Below, piece by piece: positions 7,780 through 15,777 of a stretch of 47,558 bases of DNA. Below the pieces are notes generated by a model. The model was not told the DNA's origin. It did not search any database and was given only the letters and a program-made list of their open reading frames with translations. The DNA comes from Candidatus Neomarinimicrobium atlanticum (GTDB taxonomy: Bacteria > Fidelibacterota > Marinisomatia > Marinisomatales > Marinisomataceae), in contig AQSA01000010.1 of assembly GCA_000402815.1 (NCBI GenBank), forward strand, positions 1 through 47,558. Reading direction: 5' to 3'. The position numbers and the translations under genes were made by a program. Each line of letters opens with the position of its first letter. The first letter of the stretch is position 1.

Positions 7780-8978
7780 TATTTTTTTAGCATTTCCATA
7801 GCTGGAAGTTTATTTCCAGATAACAATTCTAAGCAAGATCCTCCACCGGTAGATGCATGAGTAAACTCCTCAATTATACCTTTTTTATAATTCCTAATAG
7901 CTGCAATTGTATCGCCTCCACCAACAATAGAATTACAGTCGCTATCTACGATACTATCAATTATCTTATTTGTTCCTGTAGCAAAATCTTTATTTTCTGC
8001 CACGCCAACAGTACCGTTCCAAAACACTGTTTTTGATTTTTTTATAATATCAGTAAATAAATTAATACTCAGCTCTCCTATATCTTCACAAATCATCGCT
8101 TTTTTAATATTATCAATAGTTGCATAATGTAATTTACCACTTCCGAATGTATTTAACTCACCATTAAAATCGATAGGAAGAATGATATTAGTTTTACTTT
8201 TAGAGGCCATTAACATAAGTTTTTTTGCTGTTTCTACTTCATCTTTTTGAACTAAAGATTTTCCCATATCATACTTGTTTGCACTTAAAAACGTATTTGC
8301 CATTGCACCGCCAATGAGAATATTGTCAGCGATATCAAAAAAATGCTTAATCACATTAATTTTAGTATCAATTTTTGCCCCTCCAATAATTAAGGAGATT
8401 GGACCTTCTGAATCAGAAATATTTTCGGAAAGGAATTCCATTTCTTTTTCTGTCAATAATCCCATTCCCTTTGTTGTAAAATATTTAGTAATACCTGCAT
8501 TTGATGCATGCTCACGATGAGCAGTACCAAATGCATCATTCAAATAAATTGAACCATGTTGGGCTAATTTAGAAGCAAATAACGTATCATTACTTACTTC
8601 TTCGTCATAAAAACGTAAATTTTCTAATAAATGAATCTCTCCACTTTTTAAATTTCTGGATACATCTATTGCATCCTCAGATATGCAATCATGTGAAAAT
8701 TTTATAGGCATTTCTAGTAATTGAGCTAGCCTTTCTCCTGCGGGCATTAAAGAAAGATTATTATCAACCTCCCCTTTAGGCCTTCCTCGATGAGACATCA
8801 AAACAATCTTAGCGCCTTCATCAAGACAATACTGAATTGTTGGCAATGATTTAAGTATCCTATAGTCATCAGAAACTATGTCATTTTCTACAGGAACATT
8901 GAAGTCAACTCTTATAAGAACACACTGACTGGTATTATTATTAGATTGAAAATCTATTGATGTAATTTTACGTAACAT
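7779..8978 (-). CDS. pgk: phosphoglycerate kinase
   Basis: A 399-residue two-domain kinase transferring phosphate between 1,3-bisphosphoglycerate and ADP. Motifs in order are VLIRVDFNVP, VLMSHRGRPKGE, the substrate-binding YLNDAFGTAHREHAS, ISLIIGGAKIDTKI, the hinge with FWNGTVGVAE, GGGDTIAAI, and the C-terminal STGGGSCLELLSG that binds nucleotide. The length is typical. It shares one base with the tpiA start. It lies 25 bp downstream of gdhA, so the three metabolic genes may be cotranscribed; a short CTAGAT/ATCTAG inverted repeat in that gap is too weak to call a terminator. Confidence 0.97.
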   Translation of the reverse strand: MLRKITSIDFQSNNNTSQCVLIRVDFNVPVENDIVSDDYRILKSLPTIQYCLDEGAKIVLMSHRGRPKGEVDNNLSLMPAGERLAQLLEMPIKFSHDCISEDAIDVSRNLKSGEIHLLENLRFYDEEVSNDTLFASKLAQHGSIYLNDAFGTAHREHASNAGITKYFTTKGMGLLTEKEMEFLSENISDSEGPISLIIGGAKIDTKINVIKHFFDIADNILIGGAMANTFLSANKYDMGKSLVQKDEVETAKKLMLMASKSKTNIILPIDFNGELNTFGSGKLHYATIDNIKKAMICEDIGELSINLFTDIIKKSKTVFWNGTVGVAENKDFATGTNKIIDSIVDSDCNSIVGGGDTIAAIRNYKKGIIEEFTHASTGGGSCLELLSGNKLPAMEMLKK

Positions 8979-9003
8979 AACTGCCTAGATAATACTAAAA
9001 AAT

Positions 9004-10347
9004 CTAGACAATACCTTGGTCAATCATCGAATCTGCAACTCTTACAAATCCTCCGATATTTGATCCATCAACATAATTAATGAAGCCGCCTTTTTCAGAT
9101 CCGTACTGAACACATGTAGTATGAATACGTTCCATAATTTCTTTTAATAGATTATCCACCTTTTCCCTGGTAAGTGGTATTCTTGTACTATTCTGACTCA
9201 TTTCTATACCAGAAATAGCAACACCGCCAGCGTTGGCAGCTTTACCAGGACCATATAAGATTTTTTTATCAACAAAATGGTGTACAGCATTTGTTGTTGA
9301 TGGCATATTTGCTCCTTCAGCAACTACAAAACATCCATTTTGTAATAATTCTTTTGCATCTCCAAAATTTAATTCATTTTGAGTTGCACATGGCAATGCG
9401 ACATCACATTTTATTGTCCATGGACGTTTACCTTCAAAATATTTTACATTATATTTTTTGGCATATTCTGAAATTCTAGCGGATCTTTCACCTTTTAGCT
9501 CTTTCACATATTCTAGCTTTTCTTGAGTGATACCATCAGGATCATAAACAAAACCACCAGAATCAGACAAAGTTACTGGCTTTGCACCCAATTCAATTAA
9601 CTTTTCACAAGCAAACTGTGCAACATTTCCAGAACCTGAAACTGTGACTGTTTTTCCTTGTAATGAATCATCTCTAGTTTTGAGCATCTCAGCAACAAAA
9701 TAAACCAGTCCATAACCTGTTGCTTCAGGACGAATTAAACTTCCACCCCAGTTAACTCCTTTTCCAGTTAGCACACCAGTGAATGCGTTTCTTATTTTTT
9801 TATATTGACCGAACATATAACCAATTTCTCTTCCTCCAACGCCAATATCTCCAGCAGGAATATCAGTACGTCTTCCTATATGCCTGTAAAGCTCATTCAT
9901 AAAAGCATAGCAGAAATTCATAATTTCTTTATCAGACTTTCCTTTTGGATCAAAGTTCGACCCTCCTTTACCCCCACCAAGATTTAGTCCGGTAAGACTA
10001 TTTTTAAATACTTGTTCAAAGGCAAGGAATTTCAAAATTCCCAGGTTCACACTCGGATGAAATCTTAATCCGCCTTTATACGGACCAATTGCAGAATTAA
10101 ATTGGATTCTATATCCTAAATTTACGTGAACATTATTTTTATCGTCCATCCATGGAACTCTAAACATGATTATTCTATCTGGAGTAACAATTCTATCAAG
10201 GATATTAAATTTACCATATTCTTCTTTAGAGCTTACAGTATCCCATATAGAATGAATTACTTCTTCTACTGCTTGGTGAAATTCTTTTTGATCGCTATAA
10301 CTATCTACTACTGAATTTAAAAATTCTTTTTTTGTTTTATACTTCAT
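9004..10347 (-). CDS. gdhA: glutamate dehydrogenase (probably NADP-dependent, hexameric)
   Basis: A 447-residue family I glutamate dehydrogenase, assimilating ammonium onto 2-oxoglutarate. Substrate-site motifs are PYKGGLRFHPSV (Lys91) and LNLGGGKGGSNFDPKG (catalytic Lys127), with catalytic Asp167 in IPAGDIGVGGREIG. The coenzyme domain has the Rossmann fingerprint VSGSGNVAQFA (about 237-246). The length and the 'K.FLNSV' N-terminal extension match the roughly 450-residue hexameric GdhA rather than the shorter NAD enzymes; NADP preference is inferred from that. It is the first gene of a minus-strand block and is divergent from tRNA-Met, with 129 bp between them. Confidence 0.95.
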   Translation of the reverse strand: MKYKTKKEFLNSVVDSYSDQKEFHQAVEEVIHSIWDTVSSKEEYGKFNILDRIVTPDRIIMFRVPWMDDKNNVHVNLGYRIQFNSAIGPYKGGLRFHPSVNLGILKFLAFEQVFKNSLTGLNLGGGKGGSNFDPKGKSDKEIMNFCYAFMNELYRHIGRRTDIPAGDIGVGGREIGYMFGQYKKIRNAFTGVLTGKGVNWGGSLIRPEATGYGLVYFVAEMLKTRDDSLQGKTVTVSGSGNVAQFACEKLIELGAKPVTLSDSGGFVYDPDGITQEKLEYVKELKGERSARISEYAKKYNVKYFEGKRPWTIKCDVALPCATQNELNFGDAKELLQNGCFVVAEGANMPSTTNAVHHFVDKKILYGPGKAANAGGVAISGIEMSQNSTRIPLTREKVDNLLKEIMERIHTTCVQYGSEKGGFINYVDGSNIGGFVRVADSMIDQGIV

Positions 10348-10434
10348 GAGCTAGTAATCCTCTATGTTATATTTGTCAATGTGCAAAATTACGAAATAAG
10401 ATAAAAAATGAAACCTTTTTCTTGTAAAAATAAT

Positions 10435-10462
10435 TTAGACTTTTAGATTGAAGTAATATAAC
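10435..10462 (+). promoter_or_regulatory. possible promoter of tRNA-Met
   Basis: TTAGAC (10435-10440), then a 16-base spacer, then TATAAC (10457-10462), placing a start about 8 bases before the tRNA 5' end. The rest of the 10348-10476 interval is AT-rich and must also hold the gdhA promoter, for which I see no convincing box. Confidence 0.3.
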
Positions 10463-10476
10463 TTTAGGCCTTTAAT

Positions 10477-10550
10477 GGCGGAGTAGCTCAGTTGGTTAGA
10501 GCAGCGGAATCATAATCCGAAGGTCGGGAGTTCAAATCTCTCCTCCGCTA
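10477..10550 (+). tRNA. tRNA-Met (anticodon CAT, elongator type)
   Basis: A 74-nt cloverleaf: acceptor GGCGGAG/CTCCGCT (G1-U72 wobble), D-arm GCTCAGTTGGTTAGAGC, anticodon loop ATCATAA and T-arm GGGAGTTCAAATCTCTC, with discriminator A and no encoded CCA. It resembles elongator tRNA-Met of the Bacteroidetes group. A tRNA-Ile2 with lysidine-modified CAU is the alternative. Initiator identity is unlikely, as the three G-C pairs of the initiator anticodon stem are absent. Its last 19 bases overlap the antisense end of the sulfotransferase gene. Confidence 0.9.
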
Positions 10551-11461
10551 CAAATTAAAATCTCACACTTTTTTACATACTTAATCTCATCTTCTGATAA
10601 AATTGATTCAAAATATTCATTTGCATGTTTTTTATTATACATTCTATCATGCTGAACACCCTTTTTAGGAGATTTATGCTTTTTTGATGAACCTGAAACA
10701 CTCATCGCTATCTTGTTTATATCTTTTTTTGAATATTCTATATTTAGCCAATTAAATAATGATGAAATTGAATTTTTAGGATTAACAGATAAATCATGTT
10801 GATTGAAAAAATAAATATTTTCCTTATTTACTATCCTATCTTTAAAGATCGTATAAAGATAAAAAAATTGAACTGCTCCAACTACAAAAGGCGAGATGTT
10901 ACTATCGTCAAACTTCTTAGAATTATTAGTATCTAAACCTATATTATTAAAATCTTTAAGCAGCCTAGTATATTCATGAAAAGCCCATGACATTCTCTTA
11001 AAACTTCCTACTAGAGGAAGTAGCGGTCTTTCACACATTATAATTCTATAATTATTAGATAAATATTCAGATGCAAAAAGTAAAAATGGATCTTTTATCA
11101 ATAAACCGGTATTTCTATCGAAATATTTTGCTTTATTAAATGATATGGATGACTGATTTCCAAAAGTATATTTTATAAGTTTTTTAAAAACAGAATCATT
11201 TTTATTTTTTCCTAATTTAAAACTTCCCTTGAGATTTAATAAATTATCTAAAATTCTATCAAAATCATTCTCCATAATATTAGATCCCGGAATAAGGTAA
11301 TTAATATCTATAGTATTTAGACCTTGAGAGCTATTAAACGGCTCATAAACAACGCTATATCGAGATTTATTAGATATAAGCTTACCAACTATAGTTGTAG
11401 CTGTTCTTGGCATGCCAGAAACTATTATTGGATTCTTAGAATATTTGTTATTTTTAAACAT
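10532..11461 (-). CDS. sulfotransferase-like protein
   Basis: A 309-residue protein opening with NPIIVSGMPRTATTIVGKLI, the 5'-phosphosulfate-binding loop of the PAPS-dependent sulfotransferase fold (pattern G-x-P-R-[ST]-x-[ST]-T). A second region with RIIMCERPLLPLVGSFKRMS sits where the 3'-phosphate-binding helix is expected, and the C-terminal part carries KNSISSLFNWLNIEYSKK, common in this family. The acceptor (glycan, lipid or small molecule) cannot be told. The gene is unusually AT-rich (about 25% GC by hand count over 10561-10800), its 3' end runs 19 bp into tRNA-Met on the other strand, and its ATG overlaps the start of the divergent reductase gene. No Shine-Dalgarno sequence is visible. 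Recent acquisition is plausible. Confidence 0.7.
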   Translation of the reverse strand: MFKNNKYSKNPIIVSGMPRTATTIVGKLISNKSRYSVVYEPFNSSQGLNTIDINYLIPGSNIMENDFDRILDNLLNLKGSFKLGKNKNDSVFKKLIKYTFGNQSSISFNKAKYFDRNTGLLIKDPFLLFASEYLSNNYRIIMCERPLLPLVGSFKRMSWAFHEYTRLLKDFNNIGLDTNNSKKFDDSNISPFVVGAVQFFYLYTIFKDRIVNKENIYFFNQHDLSVNPKNSISSLFNWLNIEYSKKDINKIAMSVSGSSKKHKSPKKGVQHDRMYNKKHANEYFESILSEDEIKYVKKCEILICSGGEI

Positions 11462-11903
11462 GAATATGATTCAATCTAATGCAAAAGAAAAAAAATACCA
11501 AAAATCAATTGAATTGATTGATACTTTAGATTTGAAGGATAAAATTGATAATATAATCAAATGCCTTTATGAAGAATTTGAAGATTGGATTTTTTGTGGA
11601 TTTTATATTCAAAAAGACAATCATTTAGAAATTTCAAACTACCTATCAGATAAAATACCTTGTAGTCCAATTCAAATGAATGGTGTATGTGGACAATCTA
11701 TAATGGATAATAATACTTTAATTGTTGCAGACGTAAGTAAATTTAAAAACCATATCATATGCGACGAAAATAGTAAGTCTGAAATTGCAATACCCTTTAT
11801 TAAAGATAATAAGAAGTATGTACTTGATATTGACTCAAAAAATCTGGGCGGATTTGATCAGATAGATGAAAAATATCTAAAAGAAATAATAGAAAAAATT
11901 TAA
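11460..11903 (+). CDS. free methionine-(R)-sulfoxide reductase, GAF-domain type (fRMsr/MsrC)
   Basis: A 147-residue single-GAF-domain protein that should reduce free methionine-R-sulfoxide. It shows the family pattern in order: IFCGFYI, a first Cys in IPCSPI, the second in NGVCGQSI, then VADVSKFKNHIICDENSKSEIAIPF with the third Cys, and VLDIDSKNLGGF. All three cysteines used by the E. coli enzyme (positions 84, 94 and 118 there) have counterparts. The start is uncertain: ATG 11460 overlaps the divergent sulfotransferase ATG (sequence CATG), ATG 11466 is six bases further in, and neither has a Shine-Dalgarno sequence. Its stop overlaps rplQ by 4 bp tail to tail. Confidence 0.85.
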   Translation: MNMIQSNAKEKKYQKSIELIDTLDLKDKIDNIIKCLYEEFEDWIFCGFYIQKDNHLEISNYLSDKIPCSPIQMNGVCGQSIMDNNTLIVADVSKFKNHIICDENSKSEIAIPFIKDNKKYVLDIDSKNLGGFDQIDEKYLKEIIEKI

Positions 11904-12319
11904 GCGTCTTCTTTTTGTACTTCTTCAGACTCTACTGGAGCTACTTCATCGACTTTAAACTGAGCCTTATCAACAAACTCAATCAAAGAAATTTTGGCTG
12001 CATCATTTGTTCTTGTACCAAGCTTAATAATACGAGTATATCCGCCAGGTCTATCTGTATAAACTGGAGCAATAACGTCAAATAAAGTTTTTACAGCATC
12101 TGAGTTGTGAATTTTTTTCATCACTTCTCTTCTGTTGTGAACACTTTTTTCTTTTGCCTTGGTAATCATTGGTTCGATAAACTTTCTTAACTCTAAAGCT
12201 TTTTGATGTGTAGTTTTAATACGCTTGTGTTCAATTAATGAACTTGCCATATTAGACATCATTGCTTTTCTATGAGCAGTAGACTTACCGAACTTTCTAG
12301 CTGATATTCTTTTTCTCAT
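11900..12319 (-). CDS. rplQ: 50S ribosomal protein L17
   Basis: A 139-residue L17, which lies near the exit of the peptide tunnel on the large subunit. The N-terminus is typical (RKFGKSTAHRKAMMSNMASSLIEHKRIKTT), followed by FIEPMITKAKE and RPGGYTRIIKLGTRTNDAA. The last 20 residues are an acidic tail (VAPVESEEVQKEDA) beyond the E. coli length of 127, as is common in FCB bacteria. It is the last gene of the alpha operon, abutting rpoA with no gap. A U-rich stretch follows the stop but no clear hairpin, and the convergent reductase gene overlaps by 4 bp. Confidence 0.98.
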   Translation of the reverse strand: MRKRISARKFGKSTAHRKAMMSNMASSLIEHKRIKTTHQKALELRKFIEPMITKAKEKSVHNRREVMKKIHNSDAVKTLFDVIAPVYTDRPGGYTRIIKLGTRTNDAAKISLIEFVDKAQFKVDEVAPVESEEVQKEDA

Positions 12320-13285
12320 TTACACTTCATCCTCTACATAAGGACTAGTATCCATTCCGAACTTTAGACCCATAGTTTCAAGTTTCTCGATTAATTCATT
12401 GAGTGATTTACGACCAAAGTTTTTATACTCAAGCATTTCCGCCTCATCTTTATCAACCAATTCACCAATTAAAGTAATTCCAGCTGCTTCTAAACAGTTG
12501 TGACTCCTTACTGACAATTCCATTTCATCAATTGAAGATCCAAGAAGTTTACGAATTTGTAGGATTTCTTCACTAACAGGTTTATCAATTTCTAATACAG
12601 AGGGATTGCTAATAGAGTTTATAATATTATAATGCTCTGAAAGAACAGAAGAGCAATAACTGACTGCATCGATAGGACTAATAGATCCATCTGTTTTAAC
12701 ATCAAGAGATAGCATTTCTAAATCTTCTTTCGCTCCCGGTAATGGGGAAACATTAAATGCTACCTGAGTAACCGGATTAAAAATACTATCGATTGGAATC
12801 ATGCCAACAGGAGAATTATTTAACTTATTTTCTTCGCTAGACTTGTAACCTTTACCAATTCCTAATCTTAGTTCTAATTCAAGAGTAGTTCCTTTTGCAA
12901 TATCTGTAATATAGTGATCAGGATTCAAAATAGTAAAATCATCACTTACAGCTTGAATATCAGCTGCTGTAAATGTTTTTGCGCCCTTAATTTTTACAAA
13001 AATAGGTTCAACTGAACTTTCAAATAAATGAAATCTTACACCCTTCAAGTTCATAATTACGTCTGCAATATCTTCTTTTATGCCGTCAAGAGTAGAAAAT
13101 TCGTGTAATGCTCCTTCAATCTTAACATTTGTAATGGCTGCTCCAGGCACTGCAGTTAATAATGCTCTTCTAAGAGAATTACCAACAGTGATACCATACC
13201 CTCTTTCAAGTGGTTTAATAAGAAAATTACTAGAATTTTCGTCAGCTATTTTATGTGAAATCTTAAATTGTAAATCATTGCTCAT
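12320..13285 (-). CDS. rpoA: DNA-directed RNA polymerase subunit alpha
   Basis: A 321-residue alpha subunit. The N-terminal dimerization domain shows PLERGYGITVGNSLRRALLTAVPGAAITNVKI. The C-terminal DNA-binding domain has SVRSHNCLEAAGITLIGELV and NFGRKSLNELIEKLETMGL. Alpha nucleates assembly of the core enzyme with beta and beta'. I start at ATG 13285 (MSNDLQF), which has AAAGGAAG upstream; an in-frame ATG at 13318 overlaps rpsD and has no ribosome site. It starts 10 bp after rpsD and abuts rplQ. Confidence 0.97.
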   Translation of the reverse strand: MSNDLQFKISHKIADENSSNFLIKPLERGYGITVGNSLRRALLTAVPGAAITNVKIEGALHEFSTLDGIKEDIADVIMNLKGVRFHLFESSVEPIFVKIKGAKTFTAADIQAVSDDFTILNPDHYITDIAKGTTLELELRLGIGKGYKSSEENKLNNSPVGMIPIDSIFNPVTQVAFNVSPLPGAKEDLEMLSLDVKTDGSISPIDAVSYCSSVLSEHYNIINSISNPSVLEIDKPVSEEILQIRKLLGSSIDEMELSVRSHNCLEAAGITLIGELVDKDEAEMLEYKNFGRKSLNELIEKLETMGLKFGMDTSPYVEDEV

Positions 13286-13295
13286 GTTTCTTCCT

Positions 13296-13910
13296 TTATC
13301 TTGAATAGTATTCAACAACTAATTGTTCGTTCATAGTTAAGTCAATTTCATCTCTCTCTGGATAGTTAACAAATGTTCCTTCCATTTTAGCTTTATCGAC
13401 AGAAAGCCAAGAAACGTTTAAATCACCCTTAACCATTTTAATAGAATTTAATATAATATCTAATTTTTTACTTTTTGCTCTAACCTGAACAATATCTCCA
13501 GGTTTTAGTCTATAAGAGGCTATATTAACTTTAGCGCCATTCACCATGAAGTGTGCATGACTAACAAGCTGTCTAGCTGCTGATCTTGTAGGACCAAACC
13601 CAAGCTTATATACCACATTATCTAATCTTGATTCAAGAAGTACAAGTAGATTAAATCCAGTTTCACCTTTCATTTGTGAAGCCTTCTTAAAATAATTTCT
13701 AAACTGTTTTTCTAAAGTACCATAAGTAAACTTAATTTTTTGCTTTTCTTGTAACTGAAGTGCATACGTTGAAGGGCGTTTTCCCATCTTGCCATGCTGG
13801 CCAGGTCTATGTCCTTTTTTTGACAATAATCTATCAAATTTAGGGTTACCAAAAATATTAACTCCAAGCTTTCTAACTAACTTACCTTTAGGTGTATTTA
13901 ATTTTGCCAT
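13296..13910 (-). CDS. rpsD: 30S ribosomal protein S4 (zinc-free form)
   Basis: A 204-residue S4, a primary 16S rRNA binder that starts 30S assembly. The start at 13910 gives the usual MAKLNTPKGKLVRKLGVN; the in-frame ATG at 13949 overlaps rpsK and adds residues not found in the family. The N-terminal domain has no zinc-ligand cysteines (C-minus type). The S4 RNA-binding domain contains LESRLDNVVYKLGFGPTRSA, ARQLVSHAHFMVNGAKVNI and KPGDIVQVR. It lies 4 bp after rpsK and 10 bp before rpoA. In E. coli S4 represses this operon; I could not recognise an S4 pseudoknot site here. Confidence 0.97.
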   Translation of the reverse strand: MAKLNTPKGKLVRKLGVNIFGNPKFDRLLSKKGHRPGQHGKMGKRPSTYALQLQEKQKIKFTYGTLEKQFRNYFKKASQMKGETGFNLLVLLESRLDNVVYKLGFGPTRSAARQLVSHAHFMVNGAKVNIASYRLKPGDIVQVRAKSKKLDIILNSIKMVKGDLNVSWLSVDKAKMEGTFVNYPERDEIDLTMNEQLVVEYYSR

Positions 13911-13914
13911 ACTT

Positions 13915-14301
13915 TTAAACTCTTCTTTGTTTTTTAGGTCGACAACCATTATGAGGCAATGGTGTCACATCTGAAATTGACGTTACTTGTAAACCGGCAC
14001 CTGATAATGCTCTGATAGCTGATTCTCTACCTGCTCCAGGACCTTTAACTCTTACTGCTACACTAGCTAATCCCATACTTACTACTTCACTAGCTACCTT
14101 TTCTGAGGCTATTGTCGCAGCATATGCTGTATTCTTTCTAGAGCCCTTAAATCCTGCTTTACCTGCAGTAGCCCATGCAATGACATTTCCATTTTCATCG
14201 GTTACAGTGATATTCGTATTATTGAATGTCGCTTTGATGTGCACAATGCCATTTGGATTTATCTTTTTCTTGTTCTTTTTTGATCTAGTTTGTGTTGCCA
14301 T
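13915..14301 (-). CDS. rpsK: 30S ribosomal protein S11
   Basis: A 128-residue S11, part of the platform near the mRNA exit and E site. Motifs are GIVHIKATFNNTNITVTDENGNVIAWATAG, GFKGSRKNTAYAA, VRVKGPGAGRESAIRAL, and the C-terminal DVTPLPHNGCRPKKQRRV found in nearly all bacteria. The basic N-terminal tail (TRSKKNKKKINPN) contacts rRNA. Full length; 3 bp after rpsM. Confidence 0.98.
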   Translation of the reverse strand: MATQTRSKKNKKKINPNGIVHIKATFNNTNITVTDENGNVIAWATAGKAGFKGSRKNTAYAATIASEKVASEVVSMGLASVAVRVKGPGAGRESAIRALSGAGLQVTSISDVTPLPHNGCRPKKQRRV

Positions 14302-14304
14302 GTG

Positions 14305-14685
14305 TTATACTGCCTTCTTACCAAGTGATATTGTTTGTTTTTTTCCACTTCTTTTTGTTCTAGAGTTTGTTTTTGTTCTTTGACCTCTTACTGGAAGAGA
14401 CTTTCTATGTCTTACACCTCTATAACTACCAATATCTTGTAATCTTTTAACGTTTTTTAAATTTTCACTTCTTAATTCACCTTCAATTAATAATTTTAAA
14501 TCTACAATAACTTTTCTGATTGTATCTTCATCTTTAGAGCTCAAATCCGTAACTCTTACTTCCGGATCGACTTTTGCCAATTCACATACCTTCATTGCAG
14601 TGTTAAGCCCAATACCATGAACATAACGCAATGAATATGCAAGTTTCTTATCTTTTGGTATATCAACACCTGCTATTCTAGCCAT
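14305..14685 (-). CDS. rpsM: 30S ribosomal protein S13
   Basis: A 126-residue S13, located in the head of the small subunit and contacting the large subunit and P-site tRNA. Motifs are ARIAGVDIPKDKKLAYSLRYVHGIG, IGSYRGVRHRKSLPVRGQRTKTNSRTK, and a lysine-rich C-terminal tail that reaches the tRNA. Full length. Its ATG overlaps the rpmJ stop by one base (TAATG). Confidence 0.98.
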   Translation of the reverse strand: MARIAGVDIPKDKKLAYSLRYVHGIGLNTAMKVCELAKVDPEVRVTDLSSKDEDTIRKVIVDLKLLIEGELRSENLKNVKRLQDIGSYRGVRHRKSLPVRGQRTKTNSRTKRSGKKQTISLGKKAV

Positions 14686-14801
14686 TATCCTTGCCTCTGT
14701 TTAAATCTAGGGTTTTTCTTATTAATAACGTAAATACGTCCTTTTCTACGTACGATAACGCAATCACGTGTTCTTTTCTTTACTGATGCTCTTACTTTCA
14801 T
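14685..14801 (-). CDS. rpmJ: 50S ribosomal protein L36 (zinc-free form)
   Basis: A 38-residue L36: MKVRASVKKRTRDCVIVRRK, then GRIYVINKKNPRFKQRQG. Only one of the four zinc ligands (C-x2-C, C, H) remains, so it is the C-minus form, very like the L36 of Bacteroidetes. It lies in the usual position between infA (2 bp gap) and rpsM (1 bp overlap). Confidence 0.97.
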   Translation of the reverse strand: MKVRASVKKRTRDCVIVRRKGRIYVINKKNPRFKQRQG

Positions 14802-14803
14802 AA

Positions 14804-15028
14804 TTATTGCCTAAAGGTAATTCTTCCTCTGTTTAAATCATAGGGAGATAGTTGTAAATCAACTTTATCTCCTGGAAGCATTTTAATAAAATGCATACGC
14901 ATTTTTCCGCTTACATGAGCAAGTACTTCATGTTCTTTACCACCTAAATTGATCATAACTCTAAATCGGGCTCCTGGTAAAGCTTCCTTAATTACTCCCT
15001 CTACTTCTATTGATTCTTGTTTTGCCAT
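14804..15028 (-). CDS. infA: translation initiation factor IF-1
   Basis: A 74-residue S1/OB-fold protein that occupies the ribosomal A site during initiation together with IF-2 and IF-3. It shows EVEGVIKEALPGARFRVMIN, HEVLAHVSGKMRMHFIKMLPGDKV and LSPYDLNRGRITFR, all characteristic. Full length. Its ATG overlaps the map stop by one base. Confidence 0.98.
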   Translation of the reverse strand: MAKQESIEVEGVIKEALPGARFRVMINLGGKEHEVLAHVSGKMRMHFIKMLPGDKVDLQLSPYDLNRGRITFRQ

Positions 15029-15777
15029 TATGTTAAAATTCTGGGTTGCAACTTAGTAATAAGAATTGAATGTTCAAAGTGTGCACTTGGTTGCCCATCT
15101 TGCGTCCTAATTGTCCATCCATCTGAGTCTGTTTTAATAAATCTTGATCCTAAATTAACCATTGGTTCAATTGCTAAGCACATACCTTCTTTAAGCTCAA
15201 CGTTATGATCTGCGCTCATAGGGGTAGAAAAATTTGGAATTTGAGGCTCAAGATGTAACTTTGTACCAATACCATGCCCCACTAATTCTCTTACTACTGA
15301 ATAGCCTTTTGATTCAACATGCTTTTGTATCGCATCGCTAATATCAAAAACTGTATTCCCTACTACAGCTTTACTAATTCCTATATCAAGTGCCTCTTTT
15401 GTAATATCTAAAAGTAATTGTTTTTCATCTGAAATTTTTCCAACTGCTAAGGTTCTTGCTGAATCGCTGTAATACTCATTTTTTAATACACCACAGTCTA
15501 TACCAACAATTTGGCCCTCTTCAAGCAGAATATCTTTTGGTATACCGTGAACTACTTCATCATCAATTGATACTGTTAGTGTAGAAGGGAAATTATTATA
15601 ACCCTTAAATGCAGGTTTAGCTTCTCTAGATAAAATATATTCTTCTGCTAATTTATCTAACTCCATTACGGACTGACCTGGCTTAATATGACTTTCAATC
15701 ATGTCAAGTGTATCAGATAAAATCTGACAACTTTCAGTCATTTGAGATACTTGATTAGTGTTATTTATATCAACCAC
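15028..15777 (-). CDS. map: methionine aminopeptidase, type I
   Basis: A 249-residue enzyme removing the initiator methionine from nascent proteins. The five metal ligands are visible in order: Asp in VGIDCGV, Asp in YSDSART, His in LVGHGIG, Glu in AIEPMV and Glu in HFEHSI. The substrate-site PAFKGYNNFPSTLTVSIDD...VHGIP is also present. There is no N-terminal zinc-finger or SH3-binding extension. The start codon is GTG (15775-15777), overlapping the secY stop as TAGTG; no better ATG fits. Confidence 0.97.
   Translation of the reverse strand: MVDINNTNQVSQMTESCQILSDTLDMIESHIKPGQSVMELDKLAEEYILSREAKPAFKGYNNFPSTLTVSIDDEVVHGIPKDILLEEGQIVGIDCGVLKNEYYSDSARTLAVGKISDEKQLLLDITKEALDIGISKAVVGNTVFDISDAIQKHVESKGYSVVRELVGHGIGTKLHLEPQIPNFSTPMSADHNVELKEGMCLAIEPMVNLGSRFIKTDSDGWTIRTQDGQPSAHFEHSILITKLQPRILT

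Noticed and set aside
8979..9006. A CTAGAT/ATCTAG inverted repeat between gdhA and pgk as a terminator
   Set aside because: The stem is only 6 AT-rich pairs with an 11-base loop and no U tract follows, so it is too weak to support a call.
10351..10379. TTGACA upstream of gdhA as a -35 box
   Set aside because: It lies only 27-32 bases before the ATG, and the -10 position reads TACTAG; transcription would start inside the gene.
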